From: Casuarius casuarius
Taxonomy: Eukaryota; Chordata; Aves; Casuariiformes; Casuariidae
Length of the DNA stretch: 64,000 nt
NCBI GenBank assembly: GCA_003342895.1
Contig: PTFA01000009.1
Span: forward strand, 8,576,677 to 8,640,676
Direction of reading: 5' to 3'
Made by a program: the position numbers and the translations under genes. Below, piece by piece: positions 23,801-38,095 of this stretch (position 1 is the stretch's first letter; every line of letters starts with the position of its first letter). Under the pieces are notes generated by a model. It saw only the letters and a program-made list of their open reading frames with translations. It searched no databases and was not told where the DNA came from.

Positions 23801-26800
23801 AGAATTGTCTAGCTGCTGAAGTCTGACACTTATGTGATAAACATGAAAAAGTTGCAGAGGATAGTAGAGTCTTAAACCATTCTTGTAATAATTGCTAAAA
23901 CACAACTGGGAAAAACAAAGAGTATATAAGTACTTTATTACTACACTGTCAAAACTAACTGTTTACATATTTGCAGAGATTTAGAAATAAAGATTCTCTC
24001 CTTTTTCTTAATTTTTGTAAGAATTTTCTAGAGGAAAAAGTTACTTACAACTTGTAGTGAAAACACATGAATGCAGTCAATACAGATAAAAGATTATTAT
24101 AGCATGAGCCTATCTAATATCTACAGGGAATATAAGGCTTTTTTCTTAGTATTTTTTAACATGAATATGGGGAAAAGAGACATAAACTCAATGTAGAATA
24201 CTTAGTGAATCTATCATTAAGAAGCTAATCAAATAAATAAAACATTTAGTGGAGAGGGGGGTTCTGCTGTTACTTCTCAATCAGCTGGAATTTAGAATGA
24301 GTAATGAAAAGCCTTAGAGGCTCATTATTCACAACATCAAATCACAACATTACAGCCTCAGCAAAGACTTTCCCAAGAGTTCCTGGCTGATAGTCCACAT
24401 TTCAAACTGATTATTCAGTATTCGCTGTAGGCAGATAGCACGAGAAACAGAACTTTACTTAGCTGTGTGTACAAACTGTGTACAGTTAAACGCTATGTGG
24501 TCCATGGAATCCATAAGCAATTAAATATGCAGTTTTAATAAACAATATAATTAAGGAATGTTGTTTTCTTATATATGCTATTCACTGCTTGCTGATGGAT
24601 ATTATTTATGCTGTGTATCTTTCTTCCTTTCTTTAGATTAGGAGAAAGATACAGCAGTTTTGGTGCTCAAACACTAGGAATCTGTATGGCCTGAATTAGC
24701 TAATGTATTTCTCTAAACTTAGAGTAGCATATAATAAGTTTACCCTCTTTATTTGATTAGTGTTTCCACTTTGTCCATTTTATGATCCATATCACATCTT
24801 TTGAAGATCCAAATTAAGAAGCAACCACAGCAGATACACAGAGTAGTAATTCAGCAGTGAAAGCATATTTTTTCATCCACTCCATCATACACACAGATGT
24901 CTGGGCAGCACTATTCAACTCCTCTTCATAGAGGATATCCCATGCACACTTTCCTCAGAAAAAAAACCAACCTATTTAAGTGTGTTAAAACTAAAATGAA
25001 GCCACAATCTCATTTTAATTCTAAATTAATCTACAAAATATAGAGTTGGAAGCTCATCCAATTGCCAGCTATGAGAAATGAAATTACAGAGAAGTCATCA
25101 TGTAATGAATTCCCTCTTCTATTTGCATCTATTCATTGTACAGTGAATTCCTCCCTTCTACTATATCTGCTATACTAGATGAAATGGTTTCCTCACTGAT
25201 CATACTCCTAAAGTAGCATCAAGGAGAAAATAAGGTTAAGGAAAGCATAAGTTCCAAATTTACTACTAGTGTCAATGAAAAGGGTGCAAAATACCACTGT
25301 ATTAACAGATGGCCAACATTCCCACTCGGCTTAAACCTCAGGATTATGTGGCCTCTCCTAGATAGGACTCATTAGTCCAACTGTTCTTTGCCTCTCAACC
25401 CTTATGTTCTCCAAATTTATTAACACAAGAGACTTAATGTTTACTTGTCATTTGCAAGAAAATTTCTTTAAAGACATCTACAATAGGTAACTAGCAACTA
25501 TATTAAAATAATCCTGTATATTAAAATGATTCGTTCAGCAGAAATAAATGGTAAGGAAGAAAGAGAGCAAAATAATTGAAATCCTATAAATGTGGTTTTT
25601 ATCTACATGTATTCCGAATAAGCACTGGCAAACTTTCTGTCGTAACACCTCTCTCTCTTCTGAGGCAAGAGACAGGCAGCTCCTCTCTCAACAACTTCTC
25701 TCTCTAGTGAATGTTGCTTATTGAACTCCCCCTTTTCCCCAGGCAGGATGAAGGCACATCAATCAGCATTGGGGATGTGGAACATTGTAACTGGCTAGCT
25801 TGGCTACAAAAATGGGTAGTCTCCCACTAACACCTTTACAACTCTTTCCTCAAGTAATTACTGCACTAGAACATTACCTTAGTCACTCTTCTAATTCCTG
25901 TTTTTCTCTAAAAGCTCCTTTCTGGCAGTCAGGTTAACTTTATGTATGAGAAGTGAAGTATCTGTGATATTAGTAAAAGAAATATAGCTGATTGCTAATT
26001 TAATGCTCCTGACCATTCATTTCAAGTATTTAAGTATGTGTTGCAGTTATTTTCTGATGTCATTAAATGACTGACCTGTCTTGATCCTAGAAACTTTGCA
26101 AATGAATGACAGGCACTCCAACCGGGCACTTCAGAGGTTGTAGGTATCATATGTCTGTTTTACTAACTCCCTTCTAAGTACTGGAGAAGGAGGTCCAATA
26201 TGTCTGCATAATACATATAATTCTAAGCAATCCCATCATGGAGCATTCACTTCTAAAACACAAAAGCTTGGGAAGTCTGGAAGGATACAGATAGCTGCTG
26301 GTTTAGGGGCAAAATACTTTGATTAAAACTCCAAGCCTTTCAAGTCTAGATCACAAGCACCATTTAAATGTAATAACCTCTAGCTGCAAATCTTCATTCT
26401 TCAGAAGTGATGTATATGAATGATTAGTTTATGGACACAGTAGCAGAGTATCCTCCTCTTTGGATCTCTCAGTAATTACAGCCACCCATACCTAACTCAC
26501 CAAAGATAATGGGAGTTTCCTTGGTTTGTTTACCTTATGGCTGCTCCTACCATAGCTGAAGCTTTCCAGGAGAACTTGGAAGCCACAGAAGAAACTTGAA
26601 ACTTCAACTCTCTATATAGTCTTTTCTTCAAAGGAGTCTTAACTGCTTATGAGCTAAGGCTATTTACAAATCACATTGGCTCTTGAGAGCCAGTTGGCAA
26701 CACTCTCGAAAGGGTCTACTATCAGTCGTGTAGGATCACTGTTAGGACAAACAAAGCTAACGAGAAGCTACATATTCTTTCTATTGAAGATGACAAAAAA

Positions 26801-27042
26801 CAAAATTTATTGTTAGTGACAGATTTCTACAGTTTTCAGCAACAAATATAACATGTATATAATACTGGGCAAAATTAATGGCATTTAAACTAAAGGTCTT
26901 CCACTATCAATTACTATGCTGCGTAGGTATGGTGCTTAGTAATCATTGCACTTCCAAAGCTATGTCCTCCATAACAACTTGTAATTTCAGCTTTACATTC
27001 TGTTACTCATTGCTCATTAAATTCTGCATGCATGAACAAGCA
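20845..27042. other. Noncoding sequence, nothing recognised
   Basis: About 6 kb of unique-looking AT-rich DNA. Open frames reach 93 codons (22454-22735) without recognisable domains. No CR1 or LTR signature. Confidence 0.5.
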
Positions 27043-27059
27043 AATACACACACACACAG
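27043..27059. repeat. Short (AC)n tract
   Basis: Seven to eight AC units in a row (ATACACACACACACAGAC). A minor dinucleotide microsatellite lying inside a spurious 103-codon frame. Confidence 0.8.
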
Positions 27060-30000
27060 ACTTGCCTGGGCTACAAGCATCTCAAAAATGATACACGGCT
27101 GTCTTTCCTGTTTAATTTGCTATGTAAGTTTTTTATATGCACTAGTGCCCCCGACATTGAGGGAAAAAAACCTGCAACATTATTTTTAAAAAGGCTAAAA
27201 TATTATGTTAAAATACATTACTAAGCATCAGTTTTGTCACCATGCTCACATAATCAAAATGTTTTGCCCTCTTTTATGTTGCACACTAATTGAAGTTTCA
27301 GCAGAGCTGGGGACCCACTGTCTAGACAATATAAAACACTACACAGAAATGACAGTGCCTGCTGAAAAGACTTTATGTTCTAGTAGTCCTTTTGTCATTA
27401 CAACTAATTATGTAAGACCAAAAAAGCTTGTAATATTAACTCAGCACTCAGGGGTTCCTAGAAATGGATGCTCCCTGTGATGCTATGGATATTAGAAAAT
27501 GCAGTTTCACAGTTTTGTTGTCACTGGGGTCATGTGATCTATTAAGTACTGTCAAGTAGGAGAGAGAGGAAAAAAAGAGCAACTGTTCTGTAATATAGCC
27601 TGGTTCTCACTGGCACTGCTTTTTCATTTTTATTATGGTTCATTCCTAGATAATGATATGCACAGGAAGAAATTCTAGTCTGTCAGTGTTCAGGCTGTTT
27701 CAGTGAGATGCCTATAGCCAATTTCAATATGCCAGGAAAAAAGTATTCTTTCACTAGAGGATAAAAATTCCTGTGACTCGTATTCATTGTGAAATTAAAC
27801 ATATTTGTAGTTTTAAAAATTCTTTGGGGGAGGGAAAAGAACAAAGAGAATACCAAATGTTTCCTATTTATATTTTTCAAATTGCTATAAAAAAAGTTTT
27901 CAAATCCAAATTCAACTGTTTTCCTGGAATCCTAGTATTTTTATAAAAATTGGTTCTTCGTTTTACAGAAACATTCTTTTGTTTATTGTGTATTTTTCGG
28001 AAGAAAAACTCATCTTTATCAATAACAACACAAAGATATGAGACTATGCTGAGTACTCAGGAAAACATAATTGTTTTCTTTCTTAGATGCCTTTGACAGA
28101 AGTTAAGCTGTACATTCAGTAGTTTCTTGGTAAGTAATGGGGTTCTGCTGTTGTATTTGTATTACTGGGAGTGCTATTTTGTTATCTGTGATCCTTTCTA
28201 TTAAATGTCAAAAATCACAAGCACTCTCACTGAGCATATGATTCACTAATAATCCGGAAAAAAATCTATTTCTCCTGATGGCATATCTGTAAAGTAACTG
28301 CAATTCTACTTAGTGTTAAATCTCCACACTTCCTTAATTATAGTGTCACATACTGTGTTACCAATTTCCCAATTTCCTTTTTTTGTTCTATTTCAGTAAA
28401 GGAAACTAGGCTTTTGCTTGCTTTGATAACCTCTGAAAAGTGAGAGGCTATGAAATAGATCCAAGGCTATGTTAGAGTACCATTTGGCACGTAATACAAA
28501 GATATTTATATTCATAAACCAGATCAGTTTGCTGTAGAAATCCATAATGGTAAACTAGAAACCCTGTTACTCCATTTTTCATGTCCTCTTTTTCAGTCAG
28601 AGGAGACAGAGATCAATTACTGCTATGCCTGAAAAGCCATTTAATACTACAGAAAGAGTATACTGACATGGGTAGGCTTTAACCATTGGTTGAGGTCTCT
28701 TAAGACACTGGTTCGATGTATTTTGTATCAAAAAGGCATCAAGAAATTTCTTCAAACTTGAAGAACGTATGTGCCCCATACTGATGAGACAAGAATATGG
28801 CTGTGTCTTCATTCCTCTGTAACTATCATTTCATGGCAGACCTACCATTTATTCAATTCCATTTTGTTTTTTGTTGCCCTGTGACTTGCATTGTACTCCT
28901 GTATTTCTGCAAAGCTAATATTTATTCTCCTTGCTGAGTATACCTCTTTCCTCTAGCATCTGCCCTGACTCAACAAGACAGTCATAAATGTTTATAGGAA
29001 ATCATGGTAATCTTGAAAGTAATACTTTTTTTACACCTTGCCTGACCGTTTGAATAAACAAGCTGAGGTTGAGACTGGCAAGCACAGCCAAGAAACAATT
29101 GTTCAGCTCTGGCATTTTACATTTTGAAACTGTAGCAAAGCATCTATAAATAGCCTTTGAGGAACATAAACGTTTTAGTATAATGGGATTCATGTTTAAT
29201 ATGGGCAATGACTTCCCTTCCCTTAGGATCGCAATTAAAATGTTTAGACAAAATTAAACTGCTTCTTGGGAAGATACTATGATGCAGAGCACAAAATTTA
29301 AACAAACTCCCAGTGCCTGACAGAAAACGGTTCTTCACAATCAAGCTCTAAAAAAGAGACAACATAGCTGTTTATTATTACTACATATGCTGATAAAATA
29401 TGGGCACCTGAGCAACAGTATTATAGAAGCTTACAGAAAAGCTGGATTTCTGAAAAAACTGACATTTCTCTTTCCTGAAAAACAAATTAGTAGTTATCTG
29501 AGGCAAGTTTGGGATATGTTTTCATTATTAACTAGCATCATGTTACTAGCTGACTCTGGCTTTGGCAAGACAGATTTTCATGTACAGAGCAGTTTGACAG
29601 AAATTGCTGTCTGCCTATTTGAAAGAAACAGGTTTTAATCACAATATTCTCTGTCTTTGCAAGATCCTTGTCTCTGGCTGCAAGGTACTTGTGCAAAGCT
29701 CAAGCAGGGAGGAAAGATAATTGTACAATGCTTTTATGAGTCTCTAGTTAATCCAGAAGCTAATCAGGGATTGTTGAGCCCTTGGCACAAGTTAGGATAA
29801 TCTCTGGCCAGCTCTCATCTGTGCCCCATTTCAATCCTCTACAAAAGGTTGCTTTCACAGATTGGGAATATTCTAATACAGACTTTCTTTTTTTAGGAAT
29901 ACAACCAGGAGCTTTTTTCTTTGCCACCCTTGTACTCTACATTCAGGAAATTTGGGAGAGATTTCTTCAGAACCTCTTTTACTCTAAGAGACTAGTGGTA

Positions 30001-32324
30001 GGAGCTGACAGTCATCAAAAACAAACACAAACCCCACAATTCCATCAGTTATTAAAGACAAAATGAGCTGTGTTGGACCAATTTAAAAAAGATTAATTCA
30101 TTTTCCAAATCTTATTTGGAAATATGCTATTTATCCACAGAGGAGATTTACTATTTAGTTTTTAATTATTACTATTTAGCTGTTTTTAGCTAAATTATAC
30201 TTTTTCTTTTTTACTGCTGTTAGGATTAAATTTTAAAATTTATTGTGGTTATTAGGCTTGGATTCACAACAATATATTACTGTTGAGAGGATAATAATTC
30301 TGAGGATTTCTATCTGAGATGCACTTGAGAAATTCTTGCCCTTCTAACATTCTGAGCCTATATTTTGCCTATACTGCTGTCATGATGACAATTCTGCACT
30401 TTATTTCTGTTCCAAATTTTCAGCCTGTTTCTTCAAGGGACCTGAACAGTTCTTCATGTATACTCTGAATATTCTTTCATGTGTACCACCTTTGAGAGAG
30501 ATTCCTTATTGTGTGTTAAGAGTTCTTCACTGTTTATAAGGTATCCTTTTCAGTATTAGTTTCCCTTAAAGTTGCAACACCACCTAGCATCAAATTTATT
30601 AATTCTGATCCTCTTTGTCCCATCAAGTAAATATAGGTGGAACATATGTCTCTGCTGAACGTAATTCATTCAGTTTTCAAGAGTTTCTGACATAACATCA
30701 TAAGGAAAAGATGAAATAGACACAGCAACTAGAGACATTTATGGCTTACCGAGCTATTTAATCTAAGCACCATGTTCAAGAACTGTAGTCTTCGCAGTAC
30801 AAATAGAGGACTTTGGGAGCTGTTAATCTCTTCTGTTAATGCTGCTGTTCTCTGTCACAGTCTATACTGCACTTGAGATATATACCAAATGCTTAATTGA
30901 AATCTGTGATGCTACAATGCTTTTCTGCTTCCACATCTTTCCCAGTTTTGGTTTGGAATTATTCCATGCTGTGTGGAACCTGTGGCTGGAGTTTCTGACA
31001 TTATGTATTCTTTTTAAATTAATCTGTATGGCCATGATGAGAAGATCATGTACATTCCCAGTGTTAGCTTTTGATTTACTGTCGTGTGCACTGACCACTT
31101 CGACCTCAGCCAAATTTCCTTTCCACCTCTTACGTGCCAAACCGCCTATAACATCCTGGAGCCTTGGAAGTGGCATGACATTTGTTTTCACAATTTTAGC
31201 TATCTTCGTTCAGTTAAAGCTAGAAAATGGTATTTCCCTTTTGTGTGTGTCAGTTGTGTCAGCTTCCTGCAGAGCTATCATGAAATCAAGCTGTGCGGAA
31301 GACCGGCCACAGCCTGAATTCTGAAATAAAAAATGTCTTCCCAGTCCATGTACTTGCAGAGGTAAATAGATCCCTTCTCCCCCACCCTCAACTTTTCTTC
31401 AGAGAAGGAAGGATCAGTAGAAACATAGATTGTGTTAAGCTAGGATATGTCCAGTCTGATACGCATATCCTATTGTAACTCACAATATTTCAATGTCTGA
31501 TTTATCCTGGCATTGTTCTCTGTCTAGCCAGAGGGGAAGTTTTGTATTGCCATCTAGAAAGTGCTCAGTGGTTTCAGAATGCTTGATCTAACACATCAAA
31601 CTTTCTAATGTTCTTTCATTAAATCTTCAAAAGGGCAACATTTGAAAGTGTGATATTACGAAGACATTTTTATCTTTGCTTTGTTTTATGAGCATTATCT
31701 AAATTTCCTTGTTTGGAGCTGGCCTTTAAAATGACTGTTGGAATATAGCACAACTTTTAACTTCTTACCACTCCACCACCCCAAAAATCAGTCAGATCTG
31801 ACAAAGGACTTCAGATTTCAGGCAGATCTTTTATGAGTCACTAAAAGCCATGGAACTTCTGTTCATCCTAGTATATAAAACTGTTTGTCTTTCATATTAT
31901 CTATGAGGGTAAAAAGCAATAAACAAAAATTATTGAAACTAACATGACAAGAGATCCTTAATTCAAAATATTCAAAATACTAAGAAATCATTCCAAACGA
32001 AACTCTCCATTCTGAAATATGACAGTATCTACCTAACATACTTTCTGAAGTATCTTAGTAATCTTAGTCTTTGTCAAAGAGCACAACACATAATTTCGTA
32101 CTCGAGATTTATTTTTCTGAAAGTATCTTAAGACATTTTGTAGTCCACACAAGCAGTCTTCTTCATGCTAATAATATATCTAGATTGTATTACAGACACT
32201 CTTGCAGTCAAATACATTTTTCCTCAATAAATGTATATAAAAACAGTGAATTCCAAGAACAAGAAATCAACTATTAAAACTATATACACTCTTACCTCAA
32301 TTTCAAATTATTCTCCAACCTTCT
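27060..32324. other. Noncoding sequence with the window's longest open frame
   Basis: The longest frame (161 codons, 30839-31324, +) would give a hydrophobic Leu/Phe/Cys-rich product with no recognisable family. It fully overlaps a 109-codon - strand frame (30862-31191) and a 77-codon frame on the same strand. No splice context, promoter or homology supports it. The rest shows no transposon or RNA gene. Confidence 0.5.
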
Positions 32325-32350
32325 TAAATAAATAGATAAATAAATAATTT
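32325..32350. repeat. Short (AAAT/AGAT)n microsatellite
   Basis: AAATAAATAGATAAATAAATAA-type tetranucleotide units, interrupted once by a GAT unit. Confidence 0.75.
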
Positions 32351-35300
32351 CATTATTTCTACTCAAATGCCAGAGGCCATATAAGTTAGCTGATCAGTTA
32401 GCGGACCAAAGACATGTCTAAGACATAATTCTGCATGAATACTATCCACAGCCTGAATTTGGAGTTAAAAAATGATGTAATCAAAGGAACCTTATAGTCT
32501 GTACCAGGTAGTCACTGGGTACCCAGCTCACTTAGGTTTACTGAACATCCCTAATGTTCTGCAACTAAAGCCCACTATGACTCACAGAGTTCAGAAAGCA
32601 GATCTGGATAGAAGGAGCAGAGGTGAATTTAGAATCAGAATAATTCTGAATTGCTGATGTAACCTGTTTTGACTACTGTTATGAATTATGTATTCTGTAT
32701 ATGACAGTAAGTATATGAGCACATGTTCTAACATTTCCTTCCAAAACAACACCAGAACAACCACTGACATGTCCACTCCAGGACTGTTTGTGAGATACAG
32801 TGTAAATACATTGCTTTTGCAGGCATGCAGAATTTTCATGTCTTACCATGAATTTTCTCTCAAAATTCTTAATTCAAACTCTGTGGTAGGAACCTACTTT
32901 TTAAAAAGCTTCTGAATATGCTATGAAAACAACAACCTGTTTGTTGTAAGAAACATGAAATACTAAATTGTGAAACCATAGCTTCCATTGTGCTTTCATT
33001 TTTGTATTTTAAAAAATACTTTAGGTAGTACTTCAGTGAATCTTTATGAACAGACAGTAATGATTTTGTAAAGCCATTACAAATTAGATTGGCTATATTC
33101 CTCTAAAAATGGTTCCTATTTTGAAAGACATTAGCTCTACAATTGTAACAGAAATGAGATATGCATTTAAAAAATACAATTTTATATGTTAAGACAGAAA
33201 GAAGTAGCATGCATACAAAATGAAATTAAATACACTACTGTAAATGTTAGGTTCTTTATGACATTAATGTCTACAAAAAAGAATGACATCTTTCGACAAT
33301 TTTCATGAACTTCAGAGAGAGATGTCATCTTTGTCATCTAATGATCAATGAGCTGAACAGGTACACTGGTCTTTACTGCATACTTTGTTAAAGTACACAT
33401 GTACTTGCTAATAGCTTGGATCCTTTTTGAACAGCCAAAACTCTGCTACTAAAATCTGAACAAAAAAGAAGCTTTTGCCTGTACCATGAATCAGAAAAGA
33501 TATCATTTTCCAGATTACAGGAAACATACAGCTTTTTCCAGATTACTTTCAAATTTAAGAGGAAATCAAAACTTGATCAGGGGATGAGCTAAGGCTGGCA
33601 CTGATCATGGTGCGTCTGACTCAGTTCTGGATGGAGGTCTGCTAAACACAGGCTGACTGACTGGTGAGTGCACTGCTGATCACATGGTTTGCCTTGTTTT
33701 CAACAGGAACAGATGGGAGGGGAAAAGAAATAAAAAACAGGGCGCAATGGAAGTAAGCTGTTTTTCCAGAAGCAGCAAAGCATGATTGTCAAATGCATTA
33801 ATATTTCCTAACATTATTTTTCTGAATTAGTAACAGTGCTTGGTTGCTATAGGGATGATATGAGATTGTGAATTCAAAAGAAGGGGATCCACACAAAGGG
33901 AGGTGAGTTACTGAAAAACGAAAGAGCCCAGAAGTTTCAAAGTTGTATGGGGGATTGGAAGGGATTCACATCAAATCTGTTGATTAGGATGTACTCAGTA
34001 CTATGTCAGTACTTGCAAATAACTATGTTAAAACTTTCTTCACAACCTGCAGGTTACGTATGTCACTCTATCAGCACCAGAGTTCTCAGTGCTTGAAAGA
34101 CAGAGCTCATAGTGATGCTTATGTGATTGAAATCTTGCCAAATCTACACCTATGCAGTTAAAATTAAATAGCACTTCAGAGAGAACTGATATCATCTAAC
34201 ATAGTTTTTAAGAAATACTACAAAGTTTTTTACAGTAAATACTGGACTAATAGTTATAGAGTCATGATGGTCTGTGAGTAACTAAAGCACATTTTCATAA
34301 TGGCCTCTAAAAACCATGCTGACTTTTAAACATAGTCTATGTACATATTTGCAAGGAAACCAATTAGAGCTGCAGATGATCTATTATTGTCTTCTGAGGA
34401 AACAGAAACATCATAAGTATTTTCTCAATCTTATGTTCTTCTGCAAGAGTGACTGTCCTTTCAATAACCTGATTTCAAAAGAAAAAGAACTGACTTTGAT
34501 AATGTATTATTACAAGAAAAGTAAGTCTACATCACTTCGAATCTTTAAATTACAATTTGAACTTTTTCTAATAGGCATGCTACATTACAAAGAGAAGTTA
34601 CGGGACTGATTAGGTTCTTTGGCTTCTACTTTGCAAAAATTAGATCATTAGGGCCCTAAAAACCATAGCAGTGAGCTACACTCTGTGATCATACCCAGAC
34701 TGTCCACACCTTGAAAAGATGCGAAGAGGCTGGAAACTCCTCTACTCTGACAGGAGATTCTTCTGCTGACCACTTGAATAAAGCATTAATGCAGATATTG
34801 AAACTCGGGGTCCTGTATACACTTTTTTTTACTCACTTTGGCATAGAGCAGCATCAGTGATGGAATCTATCTACTCCTATAGCCTTGTGTCATTATGGAC
34901 TTGGAACTGTTTGTGCAAGCTAGAAAGAAACAACTCAAATGTCCTGAATAGTGGAAGCTCTGACAATTGAGAACCAGAAAAGACTCTCTGAGTCCTCTGT
35001 GCTTGTCCACAGTGGAACCTGCACACAAGGGATGGTCTGACCCAGTCTTTGAACCACAGCCTTTAGAAGGAAGGGAAGGAAATAACACTTAGATCAACTG
35101 TAAAGACAAAGATCATAAAAATAATCCCCTGATAAAATTTTAAGTGCAGTATAACACTACCACAGGGGACTGGAGGAGAGACTGAATAAATAATAACAGG
35201 CTACTGAAAAGAAACCTAAAATTGTACCTCGTAAGAAAAGTTGCTACATATTTACAGGAACAGCTATCTGTAAAGGACAGAGGTATTATGAATCAAACAG

Positions 35301-35700
35301 AGGAATCTTTCCAAAGTGTGAATATTAAATAAATCTAAACATAATTTCTAAAGAGAGGCATGAATTAATTAAATCTATGACTAACGTGTTAATAGTGCTG
35401 TTGTACTTCTTACTAGATGTGTAAATGTTGTTGTGCTTGCACTGGCATAGCATTCAAGAATTTATGCATATTTACATAAAAGCATTGATCTCCAATGATT
35501 GTACTTCATATCACATCTACTCAACCAAAAAGGCAGTCTGCCCAGAATCATTTTTCCTTAGTTGCTTTTCAGTCACAAGGAATATTTGAGGCTAAATTTA
35601 GTAATACAGATATAGAAATGGGATTTTAGTTCAAAAATAATATTCAAAACTACAAAATATATTAAGCGTAATTTCCAGGCAGCTGTTGGCCTGTGGTTTT
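32351..35700. other. Noncoding sequence, nothing recognised
   Basis: AT-rich DNA with frames up to 97 codons (34316-34609). A small hairpin, ACAACAA paired with TTGTTGT, lies near 32930-32947. No element is assignable. Confidence 0.5.
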
Positions 35701-35719
35701 TTTACATTCTTCAGACAGA

Positions 35720-36080
35720 CAATTTCTCTTAGTTTAAATCAGCCTGATTGATAGCACATCTACTTGGACATTACTCTGAATGCTGCATCTTCCCCTTAAA
35801 CCCTCAGTTTACAACCTGACAATTGGCCCTTGCTATTATAGGCCTGGCCCTTTGTTTCAATTGATGAATTTCAAAGGGGTGCAACTGGATTTGACATCTG
35901 ATCTGTTTTTTAACTTACAGAAAAATGCAAATGTAGCCTACTGAGCTGAATTCAGGCTTTCTGTAAGCAAGCACCACCCCATGGAAATTTGTAGGACAGA
36001 CTGTGTGTTGATATAAGCAAAAGTGAAGATTGATTAGAAAATTAGCTGCAAATGATATGCTTATTTAAGATCCCCTAGAA
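35720..36080. other. Candidate conserved noncoding element
   Basis: This block has few simple repeats and many transcription-factor-like words: a CCCTTTG/CAAAGGG inverted pair (35848-35854, 35872-35878) around TTTCAATTGATGAATT, and TTCAAAG as a TCF/LEF-type word. Short ATTAG/TGATT words and ATGCAAA-like words follow. The composition resembles vertebrate enhancers, but conservation cannot be tested here. This is inference only. Confidence 0.25.
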
Positions 36081-37924
36081 AGGGAATGAGATGGTGATAA
36101 CTCTGTATCCAAAACACTCATGAGCTGTCTATTCTGTTTGTCCTGAAGAAGTTCTGGGGCCATTCTGTGTTCAAGGGCACCTCCAAGAACCTCACTTTTT
36201 TTGTTGATATTCGTCTCTTCTAGGCAGCCTGCTCCGAGGTTAGGCTAACAACCGACCCCATTCTCCTTTATAACTGCTGTATGATAGCCCTGGGAGGGAT
36301 GGAGAGATTGAGGGTGGGGATGGTTGTATCCTACTTAATTAAGTAGGACCTCAGATTTAGGATGGAAAAATTGTTTTTTTAACTATTATTACTGACATCC
36401 AAAGGAACCTTAGACAAGTCAGTTAAGTCATGTGTACACTGCAGAGTTAAGAGTGGATCTGAGAGCAAGTACAAGTCCCAACATCCTTGCACTTCCCCTC
36501 CATGGGATTGACTTTAATTCACCCTCTGTATCACGAGTGTAGTGTGCTGATGAAGTATCCCTCCACCACTTGCTACAGTAAATCTGAAGTCATTTTTCCC
36601 AGGAACGATTACTAGACCTCCTGGTATATTTGCTGTCAAATTAGATACGAGTATATTCAGGTCTTTTTGTGCTCAGTCCCTCTGAACAGGGACAAATTTG
36701 GAGCCTGCTAAGGTTGCCTGGGCTCTACCCCTGGCAAGCTCCAAAACCTAGGCTGTTTTTTTTTTCCATACAGGCCTTCATGTTAGAAAAGGAGGCTTAT
36801 ACCTCATTTCTTTTGTGTCTCTTCCCCATCTGTGGAGACCTGGGAGAATCATTTTCCTTACTGTAAGCTTTTCCAGAACTGAGTGTCTTCATGTATGTGC
36901 TGTATCTACACAGCAAGATGCTGCTCTTGATTCCAACACTCAGACTTTATACAGTATAAATAAAAATTGAGAAGATGAAAATGCTTTATGCAGAATCATG
37001 GAACTGAAGATGTAAAAGTGATAATAGAAATATGCAGAAAGAATGTGCTGGTTTGCTTTATCGTCTCCTGAGGGTTACTACACTCCTCCCTTCCACTCCA
37101 TCAGTATATAAATTATGCTTGTGGTTCCCTACACCCCTAGAATACCAAATCTCTAGCTACCCTTCTTATGAACATCATGAGTTAGGGGAACACTAATAGC
37201 CACATTCTTAGGCTATAATAGCAACATTTAGAGGTATTTGTCTTTTCTGTTTTCTGACAGATCCATTACCAGTTCATTAGCCTTTAGTGGGTAGAGACAT
37301 TCAGTAAACAAATGAAAGTAACTCCATTTAAGAGCTAGTGAGCTAAATACAGCTCTACTGCTTAGCCTGTTAATTATATGGAGTGTTGCAAGTGCACACT
37401 GAAACAGATCCACTGTTTTGCTGCAATTTTAGAATGTCTTGTCTTAAAATTTCTACAAGCTAAGACACACAGAAATTGGCTTTCTTTGTCTGAGTGTCAG
37501 TGGCTACAAAGTTGTGAAATGGAATACCCATCCAGGAGAATCTGTGCTACTTTATCTTGCCATAGTTCAACAAATGCAAAGAATATACATTTTAATTTCA
37601 AAAGATCATTATCTTCTCTTCCACTGTACTTCCCTGTTAGGGTGACAGACTACTCCAAGTCCTAAAAAAAAAGCATGATAGTTTAAAGGCCAATAACTTT
37701 AAATTTTAAAAATAAAATGTAACAAAAAAGAAAGAAAGGGGAGAAATAGGGAAGTCAAGCATTGATACTTGTGACACACAATATTCTGGAATGCAATAAT
37801 CCAGCACAAAATAACATCTTACTTTCAAGCACCTAGAGATGGCACTCCTTCTCTTCCCTGCCACCACCCACTTCTTCCCCCTAGGTTAATGTTCCTGTAG
37901 TGAAACCAGGGAACTGAGGGTCTT
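36081..37924. other. Noncoding sequence, nothing recognised
   Basis: Contains a perfect palindromic CTTAATTAAG around 36334-36345 and a T-run near 36756. No gene or transposon is recognised. Confidence 0.5.
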
Positions 37925-38045
37925 CCAGTACTTGGACTGTAACGTCTTTGGGACAAGCACATATTTTAAAGAAAATTTTACAGTTCATTGCCACAATGGG
38001 ACTTTACCCGGGCTGGAATGAGGGTATGATGGCACCTTATGTTCT
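37925..38045 (+). repeat. Ancient LINE/SINE tail-like repeat
   Basis: Reads ACTGTAACGTCTTTGGGACA, then TTTACAGTTCATTGCCACAATGGGAC, then a GGGCTGG block. This follows the order of a widespread old amniote repeat tail that I recall as TGTAAGCTCTTTGGGGCAGGGAC, TGTACAGCACCTAGCACAATGGGG, GGGGCTCCTAGG. The strand is given for that reading. The family name is uncertain (L3/CR1- or MIR-related). Confidence 0.48.
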
Positions 38046-38078
38046 CCAGCTAGTGCAGGAGAAGGTAACAGAAATGTA

Positions 38079-38095
38079 ATTCCTATGATAGGAAT
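38079..38095. repeat. 17-bp palindrome ATTCCTA-TGA-TAGGAAT
   Basis: Exact 7-bp inverted arms (38079-38085 and 38089-38095) with AATGTAAT repeated on both sides. A small hairpin, probably without function. Confidence 0.6.
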
